From Actinomycetes bacterium (GTDB taxonomy: Bacteria > Actinomycetota > Actinomycetes > Actinomycetales > Dermatophilaceae): 64,000 nucleotides of DNA. The position numbers and the translations under genes are program-made. The stretch spans positions 130,945-194,944 of the forward strand of contig JAEZWF010000029.1 in the NCBI GenBank assembly GCA_023420415.1. Direction: 5' to 3'. Below are positions 33,804-42,533 of the stretch, piece after piece (positions within the stretch are counted from its first letter, which is position 1; each line of letters starts with the position of its first letter). Under the pieces are notes generated by a model. That model was not told the DNA's origin. It searched no databases and saw only the letters and a list, made by a program, of their open reading frames with translations.

Positions 33804-34973
33804 ATGCGCACCCAGACGCCGCTGGAGCTCTTCGCCACCGATGACCTCATCGAGGAGGACGACCGCGCCATCCGCGACACGGTGCGTCGTTGGGTCGACG
33901 ACCGGGTGCGGCCGGAGATTGCGGGCTGGTTCGACGCGGGGCAGGTCCCGGCGCGTGAGCTGGCCAAGGAGCTCGGCTCGCTCGGTGTGCTCGGGATGCA
34001 CCTGCAGGGCTATGGCGCGGCCGGCACCAGCGCCACGGCATACGGGCTGGCCTGCATGGAGCTGGAGGCGGGTGACTCCGGGATCCGTTCCCTCGTGTCG
34101 GTGCAGGGGTCGCTGGCGATGTACGCGATCTACGCCCACGGCTCGCCGGAACAGAAGGAGCAGTGGCTGCCCGCGATGTCAGCCGGCGAGGCCATCGGGT
34201 GCTTCGGCCTGACCGAACCGGACTTCGGGTCCAACCCGGCCGGGATGCGGACGCGGGCGCGTAGGGACGGTGACGACTGGGTGCTCAACGGCACCAAGAT
34301 GTGGATCACCAACGGGTCGGTGGCCGATGTGGCCGTCGTGTGGGCACAGACCGACGACGGCATCCGCGGGTTCGTGGTTCCCACTGACAGCAAAGGCTTT
34401 TCGGCGCCCGAGATCACCCGCAAGCTGTCGCTGCGCGCCTCCGTCACGGCCGAGCTGGTCCTCGACGACGTGCGCCTGCCGGCCGATGCGGTGCTGCCGG
34501 GTGCGCTCGGGTTGTCCGGGCCCCTGTCGTGCCTCACCGAGGCGCGGTTCGGCATCATCTTCGGCTCGGTCGGAGCCGCGCGCGACTGCCTGGAGACGGC
34601 CATTGCGTATGCCGGGTCGCGCGAGATCTTCGACCGCCCCCTGGGCGGCTTCCAGGCCACGCAGCTCAAGCTGGCCGACATGACGGTCGAGCTCGGCAAG
34701 GCGATGCTGCTCGCGGTGCACCTGGGGCGGCGCAAGGATGCCGGCACCCTCACGGCGCAGCAGGTGAGCCTCGGCAAGCTCAACAATGTGCGCGAGGCGA
34801 TCGCGATCGCCCGCGAGTGCCGCACCATCCTCGGCGCGGCTGGCATCACGGGGGAGTACCCGATCCTGCGGCACGCCAACAACCTCGAGTCGGTCCTCAC
34901 CTACGAGGGCACGACCGAGGTGCACCAGCTCGTCATCGGCAAGGCGCTGACGGGGCTCGACGCCTTCCGCTGA
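33804..34973 (+). CDS. Glutaryl-CoA dehydrogenase-like acyl-CoA dehydrogenase
   Basis: A 389-residue flavoprotein with the three-domain ACAD fold. FAD/substrate motifs are CFGLTEPDFGSNPAGM and WITNGSVAD, and the catalytic Glu is in TYEGTTEVHQLVIGKALTG near the C-terminus, the position used by glutaryl-CoA dehydrogenases. The likely reaction is oxidative decarboxylation of glutaryl-CoA to crotonyl-CoA in lysine/tryptophan breakdown. It is a single gene with the GlxA-type regulator divergent from it. Confidence 0.8.
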   Translation: MRTQTPLELFATDDLIEEDDRAIRDTVRRWVDDRVRPEIAGWFDAGQVPARELAKELGSLGVLGMHLQGYGAAGTSATAYGLACMELEAGDSGIRSLVSVQGSLAMYAIYAHGSPEQKEQWLPAMSAGEAIGCFGLTEPDFGSNPAGMRTRARRDGDDWVLNGTKMWITNGSVADVAVVWAQTDDGIRGFVVPTDSKGFSAPEITRKLSLRASVTAELVLDDVRLPADAVLPGALGLSGPLSCLTEARFGIIFGSVGAARDCLETAIAYAGSREIFDRPLGGFQATQLKLADMTVELGKAMLLAVHLGRRKDAGTLTAQQVSLGKLNNVREAIAIARECRTILGAAGITGEYPILRHANNLESVLTYEGTTEVHQLVIGKALTGLDAFR

Positions 34974-35003
34974 GGCGCCGAAACCCGGTGCGGCACAAGC
35001 GCA

Positions 35004-36170
35004 TCAGGGACGGTCGATCTCTGCGAAGACGGGTCGTCCCAGGGTCGGCTGCGACAGCAACCGGGCGAAGTCGGTCGTGTTGCGCGAGATCGAGATCAGC
35101 AGCTTGCCGCTCTCGAGCTCGATCGACGGGTGGGCCAGCGGTGCGTACTGGAGGGCGCCGCCTCGCTCCCGGAAGGCTGCCCGGACACCCCGCGTCGCCG
35201 TCCACGGCCCCGTGGGTGACGTCGAGGTCCAGGCGTAGACGGTGTCGCCGAGGTCGCCGTCGCGCTTGCTGACGATGACGAACCGGCCACCGACCACGTC
35301 GACGGACAGGGTCTGCGAGACGCCGCCCCGGGCGGGCAGGATCTGGCGAGCCTGCACATAGTCGGGGACCCAGGCGCGACCGTCCCAGAACCGCCAGGTG
35401 CTCCGGTCGCGGGCTTGCGCCTCCGGGGCTCGCGCCACGTAGAGGGCCCGTCCGTACGACGTCCGGGTCGGCAGACGGGTGCCGTAGAGGTAGATCCAGC
35501 CGTCCTGCACGGTCATGGCGGAGCCCCAGTTGACCTGGGCGCCGTCCGTGGAGTCGGGCGTGAGGTCGAGCTGGTAGGCCAGCTCCGGAGCGCCATCGCT
35601 GGCCTCAGCGGGAAGTGCGAAAACCGTTGCGGTGCTTCCGAGATACGTGAAGTCGAAGGGTCCGCCCGTGCCGCGACGAATCCGTCCCGAGACCACCAGC
35701 AGCCCCGTCTGGCGACCGTCCCGCACGACGCCCACCGACATCGGCCAGTGGACGACGCCGTCGGCGCGATCGGGGATGACCGGGCCACGGTCACGGGTCT
35801 CGACCTGGGAGGCGCACAGGCCTGAGCTCACCAGCATCGAGTTGGCCACCACCCGCGGAAACACCCGTGAGGACCGCACGGTGTCGCCGAACACCCAGAC
35901 GATCCGCTGGTCGGGCAGCCGCGCGCTGGCGCCGATGTCGCCGGCCTGCCACAGCGGCAGGTCGAGCCCGGCCACGACCCGGTTCAGCTCGGCCACGGTT
36001 ACTGGTGGCGACGCGGTGCCCGTGGGTGCCGGGCAGGTCGGCGTCAGCCGCGGGTATGCCGTCGTCGGACTCGCCGTGGGGACGGTGGCGCCACCCGAGC
36101 ACGCGGCCAGCGCCCCGGCGAGCGCCAGCGATGCCGCGACACCGACGAGGCGTGGCCCGGCGCGCAGCAT
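35004..36170 (-). CDS. DUF4185-like secreted lipoprotein
   Basis: A 388-residue exported protein. The signal peptide ends in the lipobox GALAACSGG near residue 24, followed by a Thr/Pro-rich linker. The rest is rich in beta strands with repeated tryptophan blades (IVWVFGDTV, VNWGSAMTVQDGWIYLYG, DTVYAWTSTSPTGPW), like five-bladed propeller DUF4185 proteins related to glycosidases. TACGAT lies 6 nt before the ATG, which suggests a leaderless transcript. Function unknown. Confidence 0.7.
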   Translation of the reverse strand: MLRAGPRLVGVAASLALAGALAACSGGATVPTASPTTAYPRLTPTCPAPTGTASPPVTVAELNRVVAGLDLPLWQAGDIGASARLPDQRIVWVFGDTVRSSRVFPRVVANSMLVSSGLCASQVETRDRGPVIPDRADGVVHWPMSVGVVRDGRQTGLLVVSGRIRRGTGGPFDFTYLGSTATVFALPAEASDGAPELAYQLDLTPDSTDGAQVNWGSAMTVQDGWIYLYGTRLPTRTSYGRALYVARAPEAQARDRSTWRFWDGRAWVPDYVQARQILPARGGVSQTLSVDVVGGRFVIVSKRDGDLGDTVYAWTSTSPTGPWTATRGVRAAFRERGGALQYAPLAHPSIELESGKLLISISRNTTDFARLLSQPTLGRPVFAEIDRP

Positions 36171-36207
36171 GCGCCCATCGTAGGGACCGCGCGGTCAGCG
36201 CCTGGCG

Positions 36208-36636
36208 TCAGCCGTCGAATGACACTTCGAGCGTCGTCGGCACGGACTTCAATGCCTGGCTGACGGGGCAGTTCTCCTTGGCCGTGTTGGCGGCCTCCTC
36301 GAACTGCTCCGCCGTGATGCCGGGCACGGATCCCTTGGTGGACAACGCGATTCCCGTGATGCCGGTGCCGGGCTGGAAGGTCACCTCGGCCGTGGTGTCG
36401 ATCGAGGTCGGGGGAGTGCCGGCCTGCGCGAGGCCGTGCGACAGGGCCATCGAGAAGCACGTCGAGTGCGCAGCGGCAATAAGCTCCTCCGGACTGGTCT
36501 TCCCGTTCGGCTCCTCGGCCCGCGACGGCCACGACACGGCATACGTGCCGATGCCGGAAGAGTCGAGGGTGACCTCTCCGCTGCCCTCCATGAGGGAGCC
36601 TTCCCAGTGGGCGTTGGCGGTGCGGGTGGTGGCCAT
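36208..36636 (-). CDS. OsmC/Ohr family peroxiredoxin
   Basis: A 142-residue cytoplasmic protein with the two redox cysteines of the family (HSTCFSMAL near residue 60 and ENCPVSQAL near 125) and the N-terminal Arg/Glu-containing strand region. It reduces organic hydroperoxides using lipoyl or other thiols. The ATG is preceded by a cgaggag ribosome binding site. It is separated from the flavin-enzyme operon by a strong hairpin. Confidence 0.88.
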   Translation of the reverse strand: MATTRTANAHWEGSLMEGSGEVTLDSSGIGTYAVSWPSRAEEPNGKTSPEELIAAAHSTCFSMALSHGLAQAGTPPTSIDTTAEVTFQPGTGITGIALSTKGSVPGITAEQFEEAANTAKENCPVSQALKSVPTTLEVSFDG

Positions 36637-36717
36637 GCGGGGCTCCTCGGGGTGGTGCGGCTGGGTCGCAAACCACTTTCACGGGTATGCCGCCGCGTGG
36701 CAACCGGGCAGCAGACA

Positions 36718-36743
36718 GGCCCGCCGGGGTCGCCCGGCGGGCC
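36718..36743 (-). terminator. Hairpin terminator after the NADPH-FMN reductase gene
   Basis: GGCCCGCCGGG and CCCGGCGGGCC form a perfect 11-bp stem with a 4-nt loop. It lies 33 bp past the stop of the minus-strand operon 38580-36776 and before the OsmC gene. It lacks a T-run. Confidence 0.6.
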
Positions 36744-36775
36744 CGCCTTCCCCACCACAGGGACTCTCGCGCGGC

Positions 36776-37426
36776 TCAGGCGCCGCGCAGCAGCTCCTCG
36801 AACCCGGCCGGGACGGTGAAGTCGTCGGTGCGGGTGCGGGAGCCGGTTCGGCCGGCCACGAGGTCGGCCAGCTCGGAGGCGGCGACGGTGATGCGCCGGT
36901 CCAGCCCGGAGCTCGCCCCCGCGTCACCGGTGCCACCGATGGCGCCCCAGTCCTCCGAGGCCGCGAACACGGCCGTCGGCACGGTGATCGCCTTGAGGTA
37001 GGCGAACAGGGGCCGCATGGCGTGCTCGAGGACGAGGGAGTGCCGGGCGGTGCCGGCCGTGGCGCCCATGAGCACCGGGGTGCCCCGCACGGCGCCCTCG
37101 TCGAGCACGTCGATGAACGACTTGAACAGTCCGCTGTAGGACGCCTGGTAGATGGGCGTCACCGCGATGACCGCGTCGGCCTGTTCGACAAACTCGAGTG
37201 CCTCGCGCAGCGCACCCGTCGCGAACCCGGTCAGCACCGCGCCGGCCAGGGCCTGGGCGTGGTCGCGCAGGTCGATGACCTCGACCGTGCTGTCGACGCC
37301 GCGCTCGAGAGCTGCGTCCCGGGTGGCCCCGGCCAGCCGGTCGGCCAGGAGTCTGGTCGACGACGGCTGGCCGGTGCCGGCCTGGATGACGACGATGCGA
37401 CGAACGTCGTTGGTGCTGCTGGTCAT
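36776..37426 (-). CDS. NADPH-dependent FMN reductase (CE1759-like)
   Basis: A 216-residue flavodoxin-fold protein. Motifs are QAGTGQPSSTRLLADRLA for the FMN phosphate loop and ITPIYQASYSGLFKSFID-like VTPIYQASYSGLFKSF. It would supply reduced FMN to the LLM oxidoreductase whose gene overlaps it by ATGA. This two-gene pairing of monooxygenase and reductase is a common arrangement. Confidence 0.87.
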   Translation of the reverse strand: MTSSTNDVRRIVVIQAGTGQPSSTRLLADRLAGATRDAALERGVDSTVEVIDLRDHAQALAGAVLTGFATGALREALEFVEQADAVIAVTPIYQASYSGLFKSFIDVLDEGAVRGTPVLMGATAGTARHSLVLEHAMRPLFAYLKAITVPTAVFAASEDWGAIGGTGDAGASSGLDRRITVAASELADLVAGRTGSRTRTDDFTVPAGFEELLRGA

Positions 37427-38580
37427 CGCACTGCCTCCTCGGTGTCCTTCTCTGCGGTGAGTCCGGTGACGTCGTCGACGCCGTGGACGGTGAGGTCACG
37501 GGCGCCGCCGGCCGCGGCCACACGCGAGGCGTGGGTCGGGGCGTCGGGCACGTGCTCGGGCTTGCGCGCCGCGGCGATCTTGCGCAGCTCCGGCACGACC
37601 TGGGTGCCGAGGATCTCGAGCTGCTCGAGGACCGTCTTCTGCGGCAGGCCCGCGTGGTCGATGAGGAAGAGCTGGCGCTGGTAGTCGCCCACGTCGTCCG
37701 CCATCGCGGCATACCGCTCGATCACCTGCTGGGGCGAGCCCACGGTGAGCGGGGTCTCCCGGCTGAAGTCCTCCAGCGACGGGCCGTGCCCGTAGACGGG
37801 CGCGTTGTCGAAGTAGGGCCGGAACTCACGCACCGCGTCCTGGCTGTTCTCCCGCATGAACACCTGGCCGCCGAGGCCGACGATGGCCTGGTCGGCCTGG
37901 CCGTGGCCGTAGTGCTCGAAGCGGCGGCGGTAGAGCTGCACCATCTGCTTGGTGTGGCTCATCGGCCAGAAGATGTTGTTGTGGAAGAAGCCGTCGCCGT
38001 AGTAGGCCGCCTGCTCGGCGATCTCGGGGCTGCGGATCGACCCGTGCCACACGAACGGCGCGACACCGTCGAGCGGCCGCGGGGTCGAGGTGAACGACTG
38101 CAGCGGGCTGCGGAACTTGCCGGACCAGGTGACGTTGTCCTCGGTCCACAGGCGGCGCAGCAGGGCGTAGTTCTCGATCGCCAGCGGGATGCCCTCGCGG
38201 ATGTCCTTGCCGAACCACGGGTAGACCGGGCCGGTGTTGCCGCGGCCGAGCATGAGGTCGACACGGCCGTCAGCGAGGTGCTGCACGTAGGCATAGTCCT
38301 CGGCGAGGCGCACCGGGTCGTTGGTGGTGATGAGGGTCGTCGCGGTCGACAGGATGATGTTCTTGGTCTGCGCGGCGATGTTGCCGAGCAGCACCGGCGG
38401 GTTGGCCGGCGCGGCGAACGGCGGGTTGTGGTGCTCACCGACGGCGACCACGTCGAGGCCGAGCTGGTCGGCCTGGACGGCGAGCTCGACCATGTTCTTG
38501 ATCCGCTCGTTCTCGCTGAGGGTCTTGCCGGTGGTGGGGTCCTGGGTGACGTCCCCGACGGTGAAGATTCCGAACTGCAT
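37423..38580 (-). CDS. LLM-class flavin-dependent oxidoreductase
   Basis: A 385-residue luciferase-like monooxygenase-fold protein. Family segments include VVAVGEHHNPPFAAPANPPVLLGN, LGRGNTGPVYPWFG and FVWHGSIRSPEIAEQAA. FMNH2 is probably delivered by the reductase encoded next. The substrate is unknown. Upstream, GGTAG and CTACC form a short inverted repeat around 38628-38654 that could be a regulator site. Confidence 0.87.
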   Translation of the reverse strand: MQFGIFTVGDVTQDPTTGKTLSENERIKNMVELAVQADQLGLDVVAVGEHHNPPFAAPANPPVLLGNIAAQTKNIILSTATTLITTNDPVRLAEDYAYVQHLADGRVDLMLGRGNTGPVYPWFGKDIREGIPLAIENYALLRRLWTEDNVTWSGKFRSPLQSFTSTPRPLDGVAPFVWHGSIRSPEIAEQAAYYGDGFFHNNIFWPMSHTKQMVQLYRRRFEHYGHGQADQAIVGLGGQVFMRENSQDAVREFRPYFDNAPVYGHGPSLEDFSRETPLTVGSPQQVIERYAAMADDVGDYQRQLFLIDHAGLPQKTVLEQLEILGTQVVPELRKIAAARKPEHVPDAPTHASRVAAAGGARDLTVHGVDDVTGLTAEKDTEEAVR

Positions 38581-38674
38581 GGTGCTCGCGCTCCTCGCGT
38601 TCCCTGGTGGTGGTCCGCCCCGACCTGGGTAGGTCGTTGCGATTTCAACTACCTTAACCGGGAGGGGCGGCGGA

Positions 38675-39841
38675 CTATTCCGTGGGCTCGGCAGTGAGGC
38701 CGGTGCAGGGGCGGGAGTCGTTCCACAGCGCGAGGAGACGCGCGCTGTCGGCCGGGCCGGGCTGACGAGGTATGCCGTCGGCGCCGATGAGCATGGGCGT
38801 CCACCGCGCGCTCGTGACGACACTGCCGGCCGAGCGCTTGGCTTGCTTCGCGGCGGCCACGTCGACCGACAGGGTCAGCACGCCGGAACGGGAGTCTGGC
38901 TCCTTGCTGCGCCACCAGACGAAGTTGCCGAGGCCGTAGTCGACGTAGGCGCGGCCGAGCCACCCGGCGCCGTTGACCCGGTGCGAGTGCCCGCCGACGA
39001 TGATGTCCGCGCCGGCCCGCTCGAGCACCTGCGCGGTCTGGGTCGAGAGGGTGTCGGGGCACTTCTGGTAGTCGGTCCCCCAGTGCAGGAACACGACGAC
39101 GAGGTCGTACTTCTTCGCCGCCGCGCGGACGGCAGACTCGATCCGGGTGGGTGGCGTGCTCGACGCAACGCCGCCCTTCCCCGGCCCGGCCGCATAGCGC
39201 GCCAGCGTCATCTCCCAGACCTGGTCGACGCCGAACACCGCGACCCTGAGCCCCTTGGCGCGAAGCACCGCGGGCGCGAACGCCTCGTCCTCGTCGGCGC
39301 CGATGCCCACGATCGGGATGGGGCTGGTGCGCTTGGCGGCCAGGGTGTCCTGCAGCCCCACCGGCCCGTAGTCGACGCCGTGGTTGTTGGCCATGCTCAC
39401 CGCATCGATCCCCGCACCCTTGACCGTCTCGAGGGCCGACGCCGGCGCGCGGAAGTGGAACTCCTTGCCGATCTTCGTGCCGCGCTCGGTGATCGCGGTC
39501 TCGAGGTTGGCCATCGCCAGGTCGGCGGCGCCCAGGGTCGACTGGAGCTCGGCCAGTCCTTGTGGGTCACGGGCCAGCGGCGCGAGGTAGTCCTCGAAGT
39601 GGATGTCGCCCGCGAACGCCATGGTCAACGTGCCCGGGTCGGACGGCGACGTGCTCGTGGCGGCCGAGCCGGACGGGGAGGTGGTCGGGGAGACGGTCGG
39701 GGACGGTGCCGCGGCCGCGGTGGTCGTCGGGTTGGAGGGCGCGGCCGCGTCGGCGGCAGGCGTGGGCGTCTCGTCCGTGGCCGCAGAGCAGGCGGCGAGC
39801 AGCACGGTCCCGGCGACCAGTGCAGGGGCCATCCGACGCAT
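38675..39841 (-). CDS. CapA-family lipoprotein (poly-gamma-glutamate synthesis-like, metallophosphatase fold)
   Basis: A 388-residue exported protein. It has a signal peptide with lipobox VLLAACSA, a Ser/Thr/Pro-rich linker to about residue 70, then a calcineurin-like CapA domain (MAFAGDIHFEDYL, MANNHGVDYG, FLHWGTDYQ, IIVGGHSHRV). CapA-type proteins act in capsule biosynthesis or as phosphoesterases outside the membrane. The substrate is not clear here, since no cap genes are near. TAGACT lies 6 nt before the ATG, so it is probably leaderless. Confidence 0.82.
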   Translation of the reverse strand: MRRMAPALVAGTVLLAACSAATDETPTPAADAAAPSNPTTTAAAAPSPTVSPTTSPSGSAATSTSPSDPGTLTMAFAGDIHFEDYLAPLARDPQGLAELQSTLGAADLAMANLETAITERGTKIGKEFHFRAPASALETVKGAGIDAVSMANNHGVDYGPVGLQDTLAAKRTSPIPIVGIGADEDEAFAPAVLRAKGLRVAVFGVDQVWEMTLARYAAGPGKGGVASSTPPTRIESAVRAAAKKYDLVVVFLHWGTDYQKCPDTLSTQTAQVLERAGADIIVGGHSHRVNGAGWLGRAYVDYGLGNFVWWRSKEPDSRSGVLTLSVDVAAAKQAKRSAGSVVTSARWTPMLIGADGIPRQPGPADSARLLALWNDSRPCTGLTAEPTE

Positions 39842-39875
39842 GGGCGGAGTCTAGGTGCGGCCTAGGATCACGGCC
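39842..39875. promoter_or_regulatory. 34-bp divergent, probably leaderless promoter pair between capA-like gene and pabB
   Basis: TAGACT reading left (39853-39848) is 6 nt from the capA-like ATG, and TAGGAT reading right (39863-39868) is 7 nt from the pabB GTG. With only 34 bp between the genes, each promoter's -35 region must lie inside the other gene's start. Confidence 0.5.
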
Positions 39876-40916
39876 GTGGAGGCAGCGCTCGTGGGTCACG
39901 CCCGGTTCGGGTCGCTCCTCGCGAGCGACCCCGTCGAGGTGCGCCACCACCTGGCCGACCTCCCCGACGGGTTCTGGGCCGTCGTCGTCACCTTCGAGGG
40001 CGCCGTCACGGCCGTGCGCTTCCAGACGGTCGACCGGTATGCCGCCCACCCGGCGCCCGCTGCCGGCTCACCTGAGTGGTCGCCGCTGGAAGGGGGGTGG
40101 GCCACGAGCCTGGACCACGCGGCATACCTCGACGGGGTGGACGAGATCCGGCGGCGCATTGCGGCCGGCACGGTCTACCAGGTGAACCTCTGCCGGGTGC
40201 TGAGTCACGCGTTGCCCGACGACGCCGACCTCGACGGTCTCGCGGCGCTCCTCGCGCGGGGCAACCCCGCCCCGCATGCGGCGCGGATCCACGTGCCCGG
40301 GGCGGGGCTCGACGTCGTGTGCGCCAGCCCGGAGGCATTCCTGCTGCGCGACGGCGCGCGGCTCGAGTCGCGCCCCATCAAGGGCACGGCCGCGACGCCG
40401 GAGGCGATGCTGCCCAAGGACTACGCCGAGAACGTCATGATCGTCGACCTGGTGCGCAACGACCTGTCGCACGTGTGCCGTGAGGGGACGGTGCGGGTCG
40501 ACCGGCTGTGCGGGTTCGAGCGGCATCCCGGTTTGCTGCACCTCGTGTCAGACGTGGTCGGGGAGTTGCGTCCCGGCGTCGACTGGCCGGAGATCATGGC
40601 GGCGGCGTTTCCTCCCGGTTCGGTCTCTGGCGCGCCGAAACACACTGCGCTGCAAGCGATCTCGGACCTCGAGCCGGTGCCGCGCGGGCCCTACTGTGGC
40701 GCGATCGGCTGGGTCGATGTCGACGCGGGGCGCGCGGAACTCGCCGTGGGGATCCGCACGTTCTGGGCAGAGAAGGACGACGAGGGGCAGCGCTGGCTGC
40801 GGTTCGGCACCGGTGCCGGCATCACGTGGGGGTCGGACCCCGAGCAGGAATGGGGGGAGACTCAGGTGAAATCCCGACGTCTTGTAGGACTGGCATCTGG
40901 AAGGGTGGAGACATGA
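39876..40916 (+). CDS. pabB: Aminodeoxychorismate synthase component I
   Basis: A 346-residue chorismate-binding enzyme (anthranilate synthase component I fold). Conserved motifs are GTVYQVNLCR, SRPIKGTA, ENVMIVDLVRNDLSHV, HLVSDVVGEL, FPPGSVSGAPKHTALQAISDLE and GAGITWGSDPEQEW. It aminates chorismate to 4-amino-4-deoxychorismate for p-aminobenzoate/folate synthesis, with a glutaminase subunit encoded elsewhere. It is shorter than enzymes with a full N-terminal domain. ATGA coupling to a pabC-like gene supports the pathway. Confidence 0.87.
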   Translation: MEAALVGHARFGSLLASDPVEVRHHLADLPDGFWAVVVTFEGAVTAVRFQTVDRYAAHPAPAAGSPEWSPLEGGWATSLDHAAYLDGVDEIRRRIAAGTVYQVNLCRVLSHALPDDADLDGLAALLARGNPAPHAARIHVPGAGLDVVCASPEAFLLRDGARLESRPIKGTAATPEAMLPKDYAENVMIVDLVRNDLSHVCREGTVRVDRLCGFERHPGLLHLVSDVVGELRPGVDWPEIMAAAFPPGSVSGAPKHTALQAISDLEPVPRGPYCGAIGWVDVDAGRAELAVGIRTFWAEKDDEGQRWLRFGTGAGITWGSDPEQEWGETQVKSRRLVGLASGRVET

Positions 40917-41761
40917 GCGACAACGAGCCGAGAGTCTGGGTCAACGGACGACTGACCGCTGTCGACGAACCGTCGATCACGGCGCTCGACCACGGCGTCA
41001 CTGTCGGTGACGGCGCGTTCGAGACCGCCAAGATCGACCGGGGACAGGTGTTCGCGGCCACGCGGCACGCGCGCCGGCTCGACCGCACGCTGGCCGGGCT
41101 CGGGCTGCCGCCGGCCGACCACGACTACATCGCCGAGGGGGCCAAGGCGGTCCTGGGAGCCGGTCCGGAGATCGAGTTCGGACGTCTGCGCTACTCCGTG
41201 ACCGGTGGGGCCGGGCCACTCGGCTCGGACCGCGACGACAGCCCGCTGACCTACATCGTCACCGCCGCCGCCCAGCCGCGACCGCCGCAGAGCGCATCGG
41301 TGGCCGTGGTGCCGTGGGTGCGCAACGAACGCTCCGCGGTGGCCGGCCTCAAGACCACCTCGTATGCCGAGAACGTCGTCGCGCTGGCCTACGCCAAGGA
41401 GCGCGGGGCGATCGAGGCGGTCTTCGCCAACACCCGCGGCGAGCTGTGCGAGTGCACCGGGTCCAACATCTTCGTGGTGTCCGGCGGAGTGCTGCTGACG
41501 CCGCCACTGGAGTCGGGGTGCCTCGCCGGCATCACCCGCGAGGTCGTCGTCGAGTGGTGCCGCGAGGACGGCATGGACGTGCGCGAGCAGACGCTGCCGG
41601 TCGAGGTGCTGCGGGAGGCGGACGAGGTCTTCATCACCAGCTCGACCAAGGACGTGCTCGGCATCCACGCCGTGGACGACCGGGCGCTCGAGGTGGGGCC
41701 GGTGACGCGGCGGGCTGCGGAAGTGTTCGCGCGGTTCTCGGCAGAGCGGATGGACCCGTGA
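40913..41761 (+). CDS. pabC: Aminodeoxychorismate lyase-like class IV aminotransferase
   Basis: A 282-residue PLP enzyme of fold type IV. The PLP lysine is in GLKTTSYAENVVALAYAKERGA, followed by NTRGELCECTGSNIFVV and TREVVVEWC. Next to pabB the expected reaction is release of pyruvate from aminodeoxychorismate to give p-aminobenzoate. Branched-chain or D-amino acid transaminase activity is the alternative. Coupled by ATGA upstream and GTGA downstream. Confidence 0.83.
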   Translation: MSDNEPRVWVNGRLTAVDEPSITALDHGVTVGDGAFETAKIDRGQVFAATRHARRLDRTLAGLGLPPADHDYIAEGAKAVLGAGPEIEFGRLRYSVTGGAGPLGSDRDDSPLTYIVTAAAQPRPPQSASVAVVPWVRNERSAVAGLKTTSYAENVVALAYAKERGAIEAVFANTRGELCECTGSNIFVVSGGVLLTPPLESGCLAGITREVVVEWCREDGMDVREQTLPVEVLREADEVFITSSTKDVLGIHAVDDRALEVGPVTRRAAEVFARFSAERMDP

Positions 41762-42210
41762 CCCAGGCAGACAAGACCAACACCGAGACCAAGGACCAGT
41801 CGCAGGACGACGACGACTGGGAGTGGCGGCGCAAGATCCGCCAACACCCCACGATGTACCCGGTCTACCGGGTGGCCATCATCGTGCTCGGGTTCGTCGT
41901 CACGATCGGTGGCCTGGCGCTGGTGCCGCTGCCGGGGCCCGGCTGGCTCATCGTCTTTGCGGGCATCGCGATCCTCGCCTCGGAGTTCGAACCGGCCGAG
42001 CGGCTGCTGCACTGGGGCAAGGCCCGGCTCAAGGACTGGACCGACTGGCTCGAGCCCAAGCCACTGTGGGTCAAGGGCCTCGTCGGCCTGGCCACGCTCG
42101 TCCTGGTGCTGGCCGTGTTCTGGGCGCTCTTCGCCGTGAGCGGTGTGCCCACCTGGTTCCCCGACTTCGCCGAGGACCGTCTCGTGCAGCTGCCGGGCCT
42201 CGGCCGCTGA
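41758..42210 (+). CDS. TIGR02611-type small membrane protein
   Basis: A 150-residue protein with an acidic hydrophilic N-terminus (residues 1-30) and two or three transmembrane segments. The motif LVPLPGPGWLIVFAGIAILASEFEPAERLL is characteristic of the actinobacterial TIGR02611 family. The function is unknown. The GTG start overlaps the pabC stop, so it may simply ride on the pab transcript. Confidence 0.8.
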   Translation: MTQADKTNTETKDQSQDDDDWEWRRKIRQHPTMYPVYRVAIIVLGFVVTIGGLALVPLPGPGWLIVFAGIAILASEFEPAERLLHWGKARLKDWTDWLEPKPLWVKGLVGLATLVLVLAVFWALFAVSGVPTWFPDFAEDRLVQLPGLGR

Positions 42211-42219
42211 GACAGCTGC

Positions 42220-42368
42220 ACTTGTTGCCGGTTGGGCGGCATGTCGACGTGATTTCGGGCCAGGGTGCCGAGTCGCCGGCAACGAGTCGGGTGGCACTGC
42301 ACTGGTTGCCGGTTGGGCGGCATGTCGACGTGATTTCGGTCCAGGGTGCCGAGTCGCCGGCAACCAGT
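42220..42368. repeat. Two tandem copies of a palindromic repeat unit (81-bp period)
   Basis: Copy 1 spans 42220-42287 and copy 2 spans 42301-42368. Each begins with a 12-bp arm (ACTTGTTGCCGG; ACTGGTTGCCGG) and ends with the complementary arm (CCGGCAACGAGT; CCGGCAACCAGT) around a nearly identical 44-bp core. Copy 2 pairs perfectly and copy 1 has one G-T wobble. A nested CGGCA/TGCCG pair lies inside the core. It resembles REP-like dispersed palindromes. There is no gene in 42211-42448. Confidence 0.85.
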
Positions 42369-42394
42369 GGGTGGCGCTCGGCTCGCCCCCGGAT

Positions 42395-42424
42395 TTCGTG
42401 TCGGGGCGCGGGTGCGGCTATTCT
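42395..42424 (+). promoter_or_regulatory. Candidate promoter of the tRNA-Val gene
   Basis: TTCGTG (42395-42400) and TATTCT (42419-42424), 18 bp apart, end 24 bp before the tRNA. Confidence 0.45.
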
Positions 42425-42448
42425 TCCCCAGCGCCCGCATAGGCGCCT

Positions 42449-42525
42449 GGACGTGTAGCTCAGTTGGTTAGAGCGTTCGCTTCACACGCGAGAGGCCAGG
42501 GGTTCGAGTCCCTTCACGTCCACCA
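42449..42525 (+). tRNA. tRNA-Val (anticodon CAC)
   Basis: The cloverleaf is complete. The acceptor GGACGTG pairs with CACGTCC, the D arm is GCTC...GAGC, and the anticodon stem TTCGC/GCGAG encloses loop TTCACAC with anticodon CAC reading GTG. The T arm contains GGTTCGAGTCC, the discriminator is A, and CCA is encoded (42523-42525). Confidence 0.95.
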
Positions 42526-42533
42526 CCTTCTGT

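Noticed and set aside
42449..42525. tRNA-Val as an integration site for a mobile element
   Set aside because: No integrase and no repeat of the tRNA 3' end were seen nearby; the flanking genes look like core genes.
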